From an uncultured Oscillospiraceae bacterium (GTDB lineage Bacteria > Bacillota > Clostridia > Oscillospirales > Ruminococcaceae): 18,975 bases of DNA. Where the stretch lies: the NCBI GenBank assembly GCA_900546885.1, contig UREN01000042.1, positions 1 to 18,975 of the forward strand, written 5' to 3'. Of this stretch, positions 1-6,589 are shown one piece after another. The position numbers and the translations under genes were made by a program. Positions within the stretch are counted from its first letter, which is position 1, and each line of letters starts with the position of its first letter. The notes beneath the pieces are model-generated. The model searched no databases. It was not told the origin of the DNA and saw only the letters and a list, made by a program, of their open reading frames with translations.

Positions 1-118
1 AACAACTTACCTATGAGGCCCTTAAACTACTGCACTCCTTCCCAGTTCGCCGTCCAATATGTTTGACAAACCTACATGCCGGGCTGTTTTGCCCTGCTCG
101 TGCCGGCCGCCTGTGTTC
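1..118. other. Contig start, no gene recognised
   Basis: I see no gene with a credible start and no RNA gene here. Small open frames exist on both strands but lack ribosome sites and recognisable protein composition. The first ~70 bases are less GC-rich than the rest. A perfect TTGACA at 63-68 has no good -10 box 16-18 bases downstream. This is probably the end region of whatever lies to the left, but nothing can be assigned. Confidence 0.5.
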
Positions 119-147
119 TTGCCTTCTTTGGGCCGCTGTGTTATACT
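119..147 (+). promoter_or_regulatory. Promoter for the AGCS symporter
   Basis: TTGCCT at 119-124 and TATACT at 142-147 are separated by 17 bp, a good sigma-A type match. Transcription would start near 154, giving an untranslated leader of about 130 bases. That leader can form a GC-rich stem between 171-176 and 196-201 (GCGCGC arms). I recognise no riboswitch class in it. Confidence 0.65.
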
Positions 148-286
148 TTTCCACAATACCTGGCGAAAGTGCGCGCATGCCATGCGGTGCAAAACGCGCG
201 CGGGCCCGGGCACATAAACGCCGCCGCAGGCACATACAAAAGGAATAGGCGCCCGCGTGCGGCGCGGGCAGAAAGAGGGGCATCAC

Positions 287-1681
287 ATGCTGGAAACCAT
301 TGGGGGATTCATCAAAAGCCTTGACGGGCTCATTTGGGGCCTGCCCATGATTTTGCTGCTGTTTGGCGCGCATATTTTTCTAACCGTGCGCACCGGGGTA
401 ATACAGCGCAAAACCTTTTTGGGCATTCGCCTTTCTGTTGCAAAAGACAAAGGGGCGGACGGCGACATCAGCCAGTTTGGCGCGCTTACCACGGCGCTGG
501 CCTCCACCATTGGCACCGGCAATATTGTGGGCGTGGGCACAGCGGTGGCGCTGGGCGGGCCGGGCGCCGTGCTGTGGTGCTGGCTGACGGGCGTGCTGGG
601 CATTGCCACCAAATATGCCGAGGCGCTTGTGGCGGTAAAGTACCGCGTAAAAACAAAGGACGGCCGCATGCTGGGCGGCGCCATGTATGCGCTGGAGCGC
701 GGGCTTGGCATGAAAAGGCTTGCCAAGGCGTTTGCCCTGTTCACGGCACTGGCCACCTTTGGCATTGGCTGCGGCGTGCAGGTGAACGCCATTTCCACCG
801 TGCTGGACGGCAATTTCCACATTGCCCCGCTTTCGGTGGGGCTGGTGTGCGGCGCCCTTACGGCCGTGGTAATTTTCGGCGGTGTGAAGTGGATTGCCCG
901 CGTGTGCGAAAAGCTGGTGCCCTTTATGGCGCTGTTCTATGTGCTGGGCTGTGCGTATATCCTTTGCATCAATTACGATTACCTGTGGCCCGCCGTGCGC
1001 ACCATCTGCACGCTGGCCTTCACGCCCGGCGCCGCAGCGGGCGGCCTGGTGGGCAGCGGCATTATGGCGGCGGCCCGCTATGGCGTGGCGCGCGGGCTGT
1101 TTTCCAACGAAAGCGGCATGGGTTCAGCGCCTATTGTGGCCGCGGCGGCGCAGACAAAAAACCCCGTGCGGCAGGCGCTGGTAAGCGCCACCGGCACGTT
1201 CTGGGACACAGTGGTGGTGTGCCTGATGACGGGGCTGGTGCTGGTTTCCAGCATTATGAAAAACCCCTCCATCGATATGTCCGGCGTGACGGACGGCGGC
1301 ATTCTAACCAACATGGCTTTCGAGCAAATTCCCGTGGTGGGCCCGCTGATTCTGGTGGTGGGCATTGTGACGTTTGCCTATTCCACCATTTTGGGCTGGT
1401 CTTACTATGGCGAGCGCGGGGCCGAATACCTGTGGGGCAAAAAGGCGCTTGCCCCCTACCGCCTTGTGTTCTGCCTGGTGCTGGTGGCAGCGCCGGTGCT
1501 GAGCCTGCAGGTGGTGTGGGACCTTGCCGACATTTTGAACGCACTGATGGCCGTGCCGAACCTGGTTGCCGTGGTGTTGCTTTCGGGCGTGGTGGCGAAA
1601 GAGACAAAGCACTACCTTGCCAGCCCCGAAGCGCTGGAAGAGACAGACAACACCCCCATCCCCACCATAGAGGAGCGCTGA
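287..1681 (+). CDS. Sodium:alanine/glycine symporter, AGCS family
   Basis: This integral membrane carrier of 464 residues is expected to import alanine or glycine with sodium. Seen in the sequence: many hydrophobic segments throughout, the conserved GTGNIVG stretch at residues 76-82, and the family signature SNESGMGSAP around residues 273-282. Length fits the family, which usually runs 440-490 residues. An in-frame ATG lies ten codons upstream at 257, but the ATG at 287 follows AGAGGGG at the right distance, so it is chosen. A 17-bp-spaced promoter lies upstream at 119-147. The gene stands alone and converges on pgcA with only 47 bases between stop codons, and no clear terminator there. AlsT/DagA-type names are used for relatives, but the exact substrate cannot be read from sequence. 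Confidence 0.95.
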   Translation: MLETIGGFIKSLDGLIWGLPMILLLFGAHIFLTVRTGVIQRKTFLGIRLSVAKDKGADGDISQFGALTTALASTIGTGNIVGVGTAVALGGPGAVLWCWLTGVLGIATKYAEALVAVKYRVKTKDGRMLGGAMYALERGLGMKRLAKAFALFTALATFGIGCGVQVNAISTVLDGNFHIAPLSVGLVCGALTAVVIFGGVKWIARVCEKLVPFMALFYVLGCAYILCINYDYLWPAVRTICTLAFTPGAAAGGLVGSGIMAAARYGVARGLFSNESGMGSAPIVAAAAQTKNPVRQALVSATGTFWDTVVVCLMTGLVLVSSIMKNPSIDMSGVTDGGILTNMAFEQIPVVGPLILVVGIVTFAYSTILGWSYYGERGAEYLWGKKALAPYRLVFCLVLVAAPVLSLQVVWDLADILNALMAVPNLVAVVLLSGVVAKETKHYLASPEALEETDNTPIPTIEER

Positions 1682-1728
1682 GGCGTGCCGCAGCCTTTAT
1701 GATATATCTGTTTGGGTGCCGGAACCGT

Positions 1729-3435
1729 TTATTTCATCAGCGGCCCCATGGCGGCGGCAAGCTGCGCCTGCGCGGCCTCGGCGCCGGAAAGGGTGTCGCC
1801 CTTGGTGGAATAATACACCTTGATTTTCGGCTCGGTGCCCGAGGGGCGCACAATGACAGAGCTGCCGTCGTCCAGCCAATAGGTAAGCACATTGGCCGCA
1901 GGCAGGCCCGTGGGCTGCACGGCGCCCGTGCACATGTCCTTTATTTCACGTGCCTGGTAATCTGCCGCTTTCACCACCTTGTGGCCCGCCACCTCGTGCA
2001 GGCCCTCCCCGCGCAGCTTTGCCATGATGGCCTTCATGGTGTCCATGCCGGACAGGCCCTCAAACGCGAACGAATCCACCTTGTGCAGCCAGCGGCCATA
2101 CTGGCGGTAAATGGCCTCCAGCCGCTCCAGCACGCTGGTGCCCTTGCTGCGGTAATAGGCCGCCATCTCGCAAATCAGCATGCTGGCCACAATGGCGTCT
2201 TTATCGCGCACATATGTGCCTGCCAGGTAACCGTAGCTCTCTTCAAAGCCAAAGATAAAGCGCGCTTCCTCACCCTTTTCTTCCAGCAGATGAATTTGCT
2301 CACCAATATATTTGAAGCCGGTGAGCACGTTGCGGCACTCTACGCCGTAGTGCTTTGCCACCTCGTCAGCAAGGCAGGTGGAGACGATGCTCTTCACCGC
2401 CACCGGCGCCGCGGGCATGGTGCCCTGCTCCATGCGCCCGGCGCAGATATAATCCAGCAAAAGCACGCCCACTTCGTTGCCCGTCAGCAGCTGATAGCCG
2501 CCGCCGGCCGTGCGCACGGCAATGCCCACGCGGTCGGCGTCCGGGTCGGTGGCCAGCATCAGGTCTGCGCCTGTCTGCTCGGCCAGGGCCAGGCCCAGGG
2601 CCAGCGCCTCGCGAATTTCCGGGTTGGGGTACGGGCAGGTGGGGAAATTGCCGTCCGGGTATTCCTGCTCGGGCACCACGGTTACGTCTGTGATGCCAAT
2701 GTCGGCCAGCACATGGCGCACCGGCACATTGCCAGAGCCGTTCAGGGGGGAATACACCAGTTTCAGCCCCGCCGTTTTGCAGATGCCGGGGCGCACGGCG
2801 CACGCCTCAATGGCCGCGTACAGCGCATCCACAACATCCTGCCCAATGTAGGCAATTTTGCCCTGCGCCAGCGCCTCATCAAAATCTGCCCGTTTTACGC
2901 CGGTGAAGATATCGGTGCTCTGCATCTCTTCATACACGGCGCCAGCGGCCTCTTCCGTCATCTGGCAGCCGTCCGGCCCATAGGCCTTGTACCCGTTGTA
3001 TTTCGCGGGGTTGTGGCTGGCCGTCACCATAATGCCGGCATCGCACTTCAAAAAGCGTGTGGCAAAGCTAAGCGCCGGCACCGGCATCAGCTCTTTATAA
3101 ATCCACGCCTTCACGCCGTTTGCCGCCAGCACACAGGCGGCCTCGCGCGCGAATACATCGCTTTTGATGCGGCTGTCGTACGAAATGGCCACGCTTTTTT
3201 CGCCCGGCGTGCGCAGCAGGTAGTTGGCAAGGCCCTGGGTGGCTTTGCGCACCATGTACACGTTCATGCGGTTGGTGCCCGCGCCCAGCACGCCGCGCAA
3301 GCCCGCGGTGCCGAATGACAGTTCTACCGCAAAGCGGTCTTTAATTTCTTCTTCCAAGCCCTGAATGCTCAGCAGCTCTGGGCGCAGGTCCGCGTCGTCC
3401 AGCTCCTGTGCAAGCCAGCGTTCATACTCGTCCAT
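1729..3435 (-). CDS. pgcA: Phospho-sugar mutase, alpha-phosphoglucomutase type
   Basis: The enzyme interconverts glucose-1-phosphate and glucose-6-phosphate in the cytoplasm, feeding nucleotide-sugar and wall or glycolipid synthesis. At 568 residues it matches the length of PgcA-type alpha-phosphohexomutases. All four active-site loops are visible: the phosphoserine loop TASHNP at 138-143 (Ser140), the metal loop DPDADR at 297-302, the sugar loop GFEESYG at 396-402, and the phosphate-binding RPSGTEPK at 530-537. The open frame extends 64 codons further upstream, but that part is low-complexity, lies over the promoter at 3506-3534 and does not resemble the family. The ATG at 3435 opens the conserved domain; its ribosome site is weak, with GGAAGG lying about 19 bases upstream. 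An upstream in-frame ATG at 3462 is an alternative start. Transcription is divergent from comM. Confidence 0.93.
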   Translation of the reverse strand: MDEYERWLAQELDDADLRPELLSIQGLEEEIKDRFAVELSFGTAGLRGVLGAGTNRMNVYMVRKATQGLANYLLRTPGEKSVAISYDSRIKSDVFAREAACVLAANGVKAWIYKELMPVPALSFATRFLKCDAGIMVTASHNPAKYNGYKAYGPDGCQMTEEAAGAVYEEMQSTDIFTGVKRADFDEALAQGKIAYIGQDVVDALYAAIEACAVRPGICKTAGLKLVYSPLNGSGNVPVRHVLADIGITDVTVVPEQEYPDGNFPTCPYPNPEIREALALGLALAEQTGADLMLATDPDADRVGIAVRTAGGGYQLLTGNEVGVLLLDYICAGRMEQGTMPAAPVAVKSIVSTCLADEVAKHYGVECRNVLTGFKYIGEQIHLLEEKGEEARFIFGFEESYGYLAGTYVRDKDAIVASMLICEMAAYYRSKGTSVLERLEAIYRQYGRWLHKVDSFAFEGLSGMDTMKAIMAKLRGEGLHEVAGHKVVKAADYQAREIKDMCTGAVQPTGLPAANVLTYWLDDGSSVIVRPSGTEPKIKVYYSTKGDTLSGAEAAQAQLAAAMGPLMK

Positions 3436-3472
3436 ATACAATCGAATGCACCCGCCTTCCATACAGTGGCAC

Positions 3473-3488
3473 GCAGCGGCGCCGCTGC
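3473..3488. repeat. Perfect 16-bp palindrome in the pgcA leader
   Basis: GCAGCGGCGCCGCTGC reads identically on both strands with no spacer. It lies about 10-25 bases after the predicted pgcA transcription start, so it could be an operator or a leader stem. In GC-rich DNA such a palindrome can also arise by chance. Confidence 0.55.
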
Positions 3489-3505
3489 CTTTTTCTGGTG
3501 GTTCC

Positions 3506-3534
3506 ATCATACCGCGAAACAGTCTTTCCGTCAA
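3506..3534 (-). promoter_or_regulatory. Promoter for pgcA
   Basis: Read on the minus strand, TTGACG (3534-3529) and TATGAT (3511-3506) are separated by exactly 17 bp. Transcription would start near 3499, leaving about 64 bases of leader. This supports the ATG at 3435 over the longer open frame. Confidence 0.75.
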
Positions 3535-3608
3535 CGGGCAAACGGGGGCAACGCCCCGGTTTTCATTCCGGGTTCCCCCCGCCTGTGCGCGCCCGGCTTT
3601 CGAAACTG

Positions 3609-3628
3609 CTTGCCGTGCACGCGGCAAG
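3609..3628. repeat. Inverted repeat over the comM -35 box
   Basis: CTTGCCG at 3609-3615 and CGGCAAG at 3622-3628 are perfect 7-base arms around a 6-base spacer. The left arm contains the predicted -35 hexamer and the right arm ends five bases before the -10. The element lies before the transcription start, so it would act as DNA, for example as a repressor operator. Confidence 0.5.
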
Positions 3629-3638
3629 GCGGTATACT
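3610..3638 (+). promoter_or_regulatory. Promoter for comM
   Basis: TTGCCG at 3610-3615 and TATACT at 3633-3638 are spaced by 17 bp. Transcription would begin near 3645, leaving a short leader that carries the AGAGAGGGGG ribosome site at 3653-3662. Confidence 0.75.
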
Positions 3639-3669
3639 AATACCAAACATACAGAGAGGGGGCGTGCCG

Positions 3670-5196
3670 GTGTTTGCCACCGTAAACAGCCTTGGCGTGC
3701 AGGGCGTGGCGGGCTTTGCCGTGCGCGTGGAGGCGGACGTGAGCAGCGGGCTGCCCCAGTTTGCCATTGTGGGCCTGCCGGACAGCGCCGTGAAGGAATC
3801 TGCCGACAGAGTGCGCAGCGCGCTGAAAAACCTAGGGTTTTCCTACCCGGTAAGCCGCGTAACCGTAAACCTTGCGCCCGCCCATGTGCGCAAGACGGGC
3901 CCTGTGTACGACCTGCCCATTTTTCTTGCCCTTTTGTGCGCGTGCGGCCAGGCGCCCATGGCGGCGCCCGGCATGGCGTTTTTGGGCGAGCTTTCGCTGG
4001 ACGGCGCCGTGCGCGGCGTGGCCGGGGTGCTTTCCATGGCGCTGGCCGCAAGGCAGGCGGGCCTGCGCGAGCTGTTTGTGCCGGCAGAAAACGCCGCCGA
4101 GGCAGCCGCCGCAGAGGGGGTGTGCGTTTACCCCGTGCGCACGGCGCGTGACGTAGTGCGCCATCTTTCGGGCGAGGCGCCCATTGCGCCGCAGCCGCAC
4201 ACGCCGTATGCGCCTCAACCGGCAGACGGCTTTTTGGATTTTGCCGATGTGCGCGGCCAGCCGGAAGCGCGCCGCGCGCTGGAGGTAGCCGCGGCCGGCG
4301 GGCATAACGCGCTGCTGATTGGCCCGCCCGGCACGGGCAAAAGCATGCTGGCAAAGCGCCTGCCGGGCATTCTGCCGCCCCTTTCGCTGGAAGAGGCGCT
4401 GGAGACCACCAAAATTCACTCTGTTGCCGGGCTGCTTTCCGGCGGCGGGCTGGTGCGCACAAGGCCTTTCCGCGCGCCGCACCACTCGGCCAGCGCTGTG
4501 GCGCTTACGGGCGGCGGCGCCGCCTCGAAGCCGGGTGAAGTGAGCCTTGCACACAATGGCGTGCTGTTTCTGGACGAGCTGCCCGAGTTTCACCGCGATG
4601 CGCTGGAGGCACTGCGCCAGCCCTTGGAGGACGGCGCCATCACCGTCAGCCGCGCTGCCATGCGGGCCCATTACCCCAGCCGCTTTATGCTGGTGGCCGC
4701 CATGAACCCATGCCCCTGCGGCTATTACGGCCACCCCACGCGCGCGTGCACCTGCACGCAGGGGGCCATCCAGCGCTATCTTCGCAAGGTGTCCGGCCCG
4801 CTGCTGGACCGCATTGACCTTCATATTGAGGTGGCCCCTGTGGCATATGATGCCCTTGCGGGTGAGGCGCCGGGCGAGGGCTCTGCCGCCATTGCCGCGC
4901 GTGTGGCGGCGGCGCGCGCCGTGCAGCAGGCGCGTTATGCGGGCACGGGCGTTGCATGCAACGCACAGTTGCCCAGCAGCATGCTGCGCACTGCATGCGC
5001 CATGACCCCCGATGCAGCCGCCCTTTTGAAGCGCGTGTTCGGGGCCATGGGGCTTTCGGCCCGCGCGTACGACCGCATTTTAAAAGTGGCCCGCACCATT
5101 GCAGACCTGGACGGCGGCGGCACCATCTGTGCCGGGCACATCAGCGAGGCTGTGCAGTACCGCGGGCTGGACAGGAAATACTGGTATGACGCGTGA
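3670..5196 (+). CDS. comM: YifB/ComM family Mg-chelatase-like AAA+ ATPase
   Basis: ComM family proteins are AAA+ helicases; in naturally competent bacteria ComM drives branch migration during integration of donor DNA. The 508-residue product has the full architecture: an N-terminal ChlI-like domain (about 1-165, with GLPDSAVKES at 35-44), Walker A GPPGTGKS at 218-225, Walker B VLFLDELPEF at 298-307, a cysteine-rich CPCGYYGHPTRACTC segment at 348-362, and a C-terminal Mg-chelatase domain. The open frame reaches further upstream across the promoter, so a downstream start is needed. The GTG at 3670 sits about 7 bases after AGAGAGGGGG; the GTG at 3664 is too close. The gene is monocistronic, with a strong hairpin after the stop. 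No other competence gene is visible in the window, so a role in transformation is only inferred. Despite the family name it is not a metal chelatase. Confidence 0.93.
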   Translation: MFATVNSLGVQGVAGFAVRVEADVSSGLPQFAIVGLPDSAVKESADRVRSALKNLGFSYPVSRVTVNLAPAHVRKTGPVYDLPIFLALLCACGQAPMAAPGMAFLGELSLDGAVRGVAGVLSMALAARQAGLRELFVPAENAAEAAAAEGVCVYPVRTARDVVRHLSGEAPIAPQPHTPYAPQPADGFLDFADVRGQPEARRALEVAAAGGHNALLIGPPGTGKSMLAKRLPGILPPLSLEEALETTKIHSVAGLLSGGGLVRTRPFRAPHHSASAVALTGGGAASKPGEVSLAHNGVLFLDELPEFHRDALEALRQPLEDGAITVSRAAMRAHYPSRFMLVAAMNPCPCGYYGHPTRACTCTQGAIQRYLRKVSGPLLDRIDLHIEVAPVAYDALAGEAPGEGSAAIAARVAAARAVQQARYAGTGVACNAQLPSSMLRTACAMTPDAAALLKRVFGAMGLSARAYDRILKVARTIADLDGGGTICAGHISEAVQYRGLDRKYWYDA

Positions 5197-5216
5197 AGCC
5201 CCGCGCTGCAGAAACA

Positions 5217-5257
5217 GGCCCCCGCGGCAGGCATATTGCCTGCCGCGGGGGCCCTTT
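5217..5257 (+). terminator. 17-bp-stem hairpin after comM
   Basis: Arms at 5217-5233 and 5237-5253 are perfectly complementary over 17 bp with a three-base loop. The following bases are CTTTGCATTTTC, so the U-tract is weak but the stem is very strong. A second hairpin (CCGGCAG 5284-5290 with CTGCCGG 5295-5301) lies closer to the end of the sortase gene, which converges from the right. Confidence 0.75.
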
Positions 5258-5329
5258 GCATTTTCTATTCGGGGGCAGCCTGCCCGGCAGCACCCTGCCG
5301 GAAAGGGCCTCGTTTTTGATAACCCGCCC

Positions 5330-6082
5330 TCAGGCCACCAGCTTTGCGCACAGCACATAGCGCACAATGTCGTTTGACGTGCATGTGGAGAGAATGAGGA
5401 TTTTATCCTGCGATGTCACTTCCACGCCATCAAAGCTTTGGGCGCTGGCCGCGCGCAGGGTGTTCAGCAGCGCAGAATAGGTCTCTTCGCTTGGGTTCGG
5501 GTCCAGATAATAGACGGCGTTTTCGCCCTCTACCGGCACCTTGCTGGCTGCGAACACCTGCCAGGTGGTGAGGGTGCCGTCCGTCAGGCGAAGGGTGAAC
5601 GTGGGGTTCTGGGCGGCGAAATCGGCGTCCTCCCAGCGCTTGATTTGCGAGAAGTTCTTATCGTCTTTCGAATCTCCATTGCTGTGGCCGTAAATGATGC
5701 TCACTTTATCCAGCGAGGCCACCTCGCGCGCATGGCATTCATAGTCCAGAAAATAGCTGCCCCATACGTCGCTTTCCCCCAGCCAGGTGCGGCGAAGGTA
5801 GTAGTCGTTATCCGCAGCCTGCACCACGGGGTCATCTATCTCGGTGCCGGGCACGGTCAGCCACGCCACCACATCGCTGTTCTGGCTTTTGGCATCTTCC
5901 AGGCGTGTGTCTGCCTCTGAGGAAGAAGACGCCTGACTGCTGGAAGAAACAGCCACACTGGAACTTTGCGTCTGCGGCCGGATGCCCGGCAGCAGGAAGA
6001 TGAGCAACAGCATGATAACAAGCGCAAAACCCACCACGCCGCAGGCGCTCCATAAAATAATTTTTTTCGTTCTGTCGCTCAT
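5330..6082 (-). CDS. Class B sortase
   Basis: This membrane-anchored cysteine transpeptidase cuts a C-terminal sorting motif and links the protein to the peptidoglycan cross-bridge. The 250-residue product has a short basic N-terminus, one membrane segment (about 8-33), a Ser-rich linker (40-57), then the catalytic domain. The catalytic residues are visible: His133 in IIYGHSNGD, Cys234 in LSTCTS and Arg241 in NDIVRYV. Length and the TLxTC-type motif fit class B. The ATG at 6082 is spaced correctly from AAGAGGG; the ATG at 6088 is too near it. It is divergent from asnB and has no sortase-substrate partner directly next to it. The nearest candidate substrate is the NPKTG protein at 8237-9928. 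Class B assignment is confident, the substrate is inference. Confidence 0.9.
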   Translation of the reverse strand: MSDRTKKIILWSACGVVGFALVIMLLLIFLLPGIRPQTQSSSVAVSSSSQASSSSEADTRLEDAKSQNSDVVAWLTVPGTEIDDPVVQAADNDYYLRRTWLGESDVWGSYFLDYECHAREVASLDKVSIIYGHSNGDSKDDKNFSQIKRWEDADFAAQNPTFTLRLTDGTLTTWQVFAASKVPVEGENAVYYLDPNPSEETYSALLNTLRAASAQSFDGVEVTSQDKILILSTCTSNDIVRYVLCAKLVA

Positions 6083-6153
6083 AACCATTCCCTCTTCTTT
6101 TCACATGGCTGCCACCCGGCCGCAGGCATTTTGCACGGCAGGGCAGCATATAT

Positions 6154-6182
6154 ATAAAAGCGTAAAATTCTGCTTTTGTCAA
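6154..6182 (-). promoter_or_regulatory. Probable promoter for the sortase
   Basis: On the minus strand a perfect TTGACA (6182-6177) is followed after 17 bp by TTTTAT (6159-6154), a 4 of 6 match to a -10 box. The neighbouring TATATATA run offers alternative -10 positions with longer spacing. The -35 is clear and the exact -10 is uncertain. Confidence 0.5.
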
Positions 6183-6191
6183 CTGTTTTGC

Positions 6192-6202
6192 GCACATTGT
6201 GC
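6192..6202. repeat. Short palindrome between divergent srtB and asnB promoters
   Basis: GCACATTGTGC has two perfect 5-base arms around a single T. It lies between the two divergent -35 boxes (6177-6182 and 6212-6217). It could be a regulator site serving both genes, but the sequence is short enough to be chance. Confidence 0.35.
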
Positions 6203-6211
6203 AGGTTTCTC

Positions 6212-6240
6212 TTGACACTCCCGCTTCACCATGCTAAACT
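6212..6240 (+). promoter_or_regulatory. Promoter of the T-box/asnB transcript
   Basis: A perfect TTGACA at 6212-6217 and TAAACT at 6235-6240 are 17 bp apart. Transcription would start near 6247, just before the base of T-box stem I. Confidence 0.75.
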
Positions 6241-6246
6241 GTTACA

Positions 6247-6589
6247 AAAGCATGGACCGGGAAAAGTAGCGCGCCTGTGCCTGGCACAGAGAGCGGGGGC
6301 AAGGTGCAAGCCCCGCGCAGGCCGCCGCGCGAAGAACACCCGCGAGCCGCAAGCTGAACCCCGCTATGGGCAGTAGGCACGCCGTATTCCCTGCGTTAAA
6401 GGGATAACGTTTCAATGGTGAGACGCGAAGGGGCTGCTGTGCGGGCACAGCGGCAATTTAGGTGGCACCGCGGACAGGCAGCCTGTTCGTCCTGAAGGGT
6501 TCAGGGCGGGCAGGCTGCTTTTTTGTTCGCCGCACAGATGCTGCCGGGCAGCCCCGCGCCGCCCGGCTGGTTCAGAGAGGGGTTTTCGT
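6247..6589 (+). ncRNA. T-box leader, tRNA-Asn responsive
   Basis: A T-box leader senses uncharged tRNA and lets transcription continue into the downstream gene. Stem I elements are present in order: the AGTAG S-turn at 6265-6269, AGAGAG at 6288-6293, and a GCGGGG/CCCCGC distal hairpin with GGTG in its loop. The return strand follows. CGCGC at 6270-6274 pairs with GCGCG before the specifier loop, and CGGG with CCCG after it, leaving AAGAACA in the loop. AAC at 6335-6337 followed by A is the likely specifier codon, Asn. The conserved T-box AGGTGGCACCGCGG is at 6460-6473. Its TGGC (6463-6466) would pair with an acceptor end GCCA, and tRNA-Asn has discriminator G. Both contacts therefore agree with the downstream gene, asnB. 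The exact 5' end is inferred from the promoter. Confidence 0.93.
6478..6524 (+). terminator. Regulated terminator of the asnB T-box
   Basis: GCAGCCTG at 6478-6485 pairs with CAGGCTGC at 6511-6518. A nested CCTGAA/TTCAGG hairpin lies inside, and six T residues follow at 6519-6524. This is the intrinsic terminator formed when tRNA-Asn is charged; the upstream T-box sequence would form the competing antiterminator. Confidence 0.88.

Noticed and set aside
1..118. tRNA or tmRNA end in the left flank (CCCAGTTCGC stretch)
   Set aside because: No cloverleaf arms pair and there is no CCA-proximal acceptor partner.
334..3318. 994-residue open frame on the plus strand across the symporter and opposite pgcA
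   Set aside because: It is in another frame of the symporter and antisense to pgcA. Its composition (Arg, Ala, Gly, His rich, no domain) is that of a GC-rich shadow frame, and both genes it covers have clear family motifs.
3436..3627. N-terminal extension of pgcA to an ATG at 3627
   Set aside because: The extension covers the pgcA promoter (3506-3534) and the comM promoter and has no family similarity.
3563..4824. Long minus-strand frames opposite comM
   Set aside because: Low-complexity Arg/Pro/Ala-rich translations; comM on the plus strand has complete Walker motifs.
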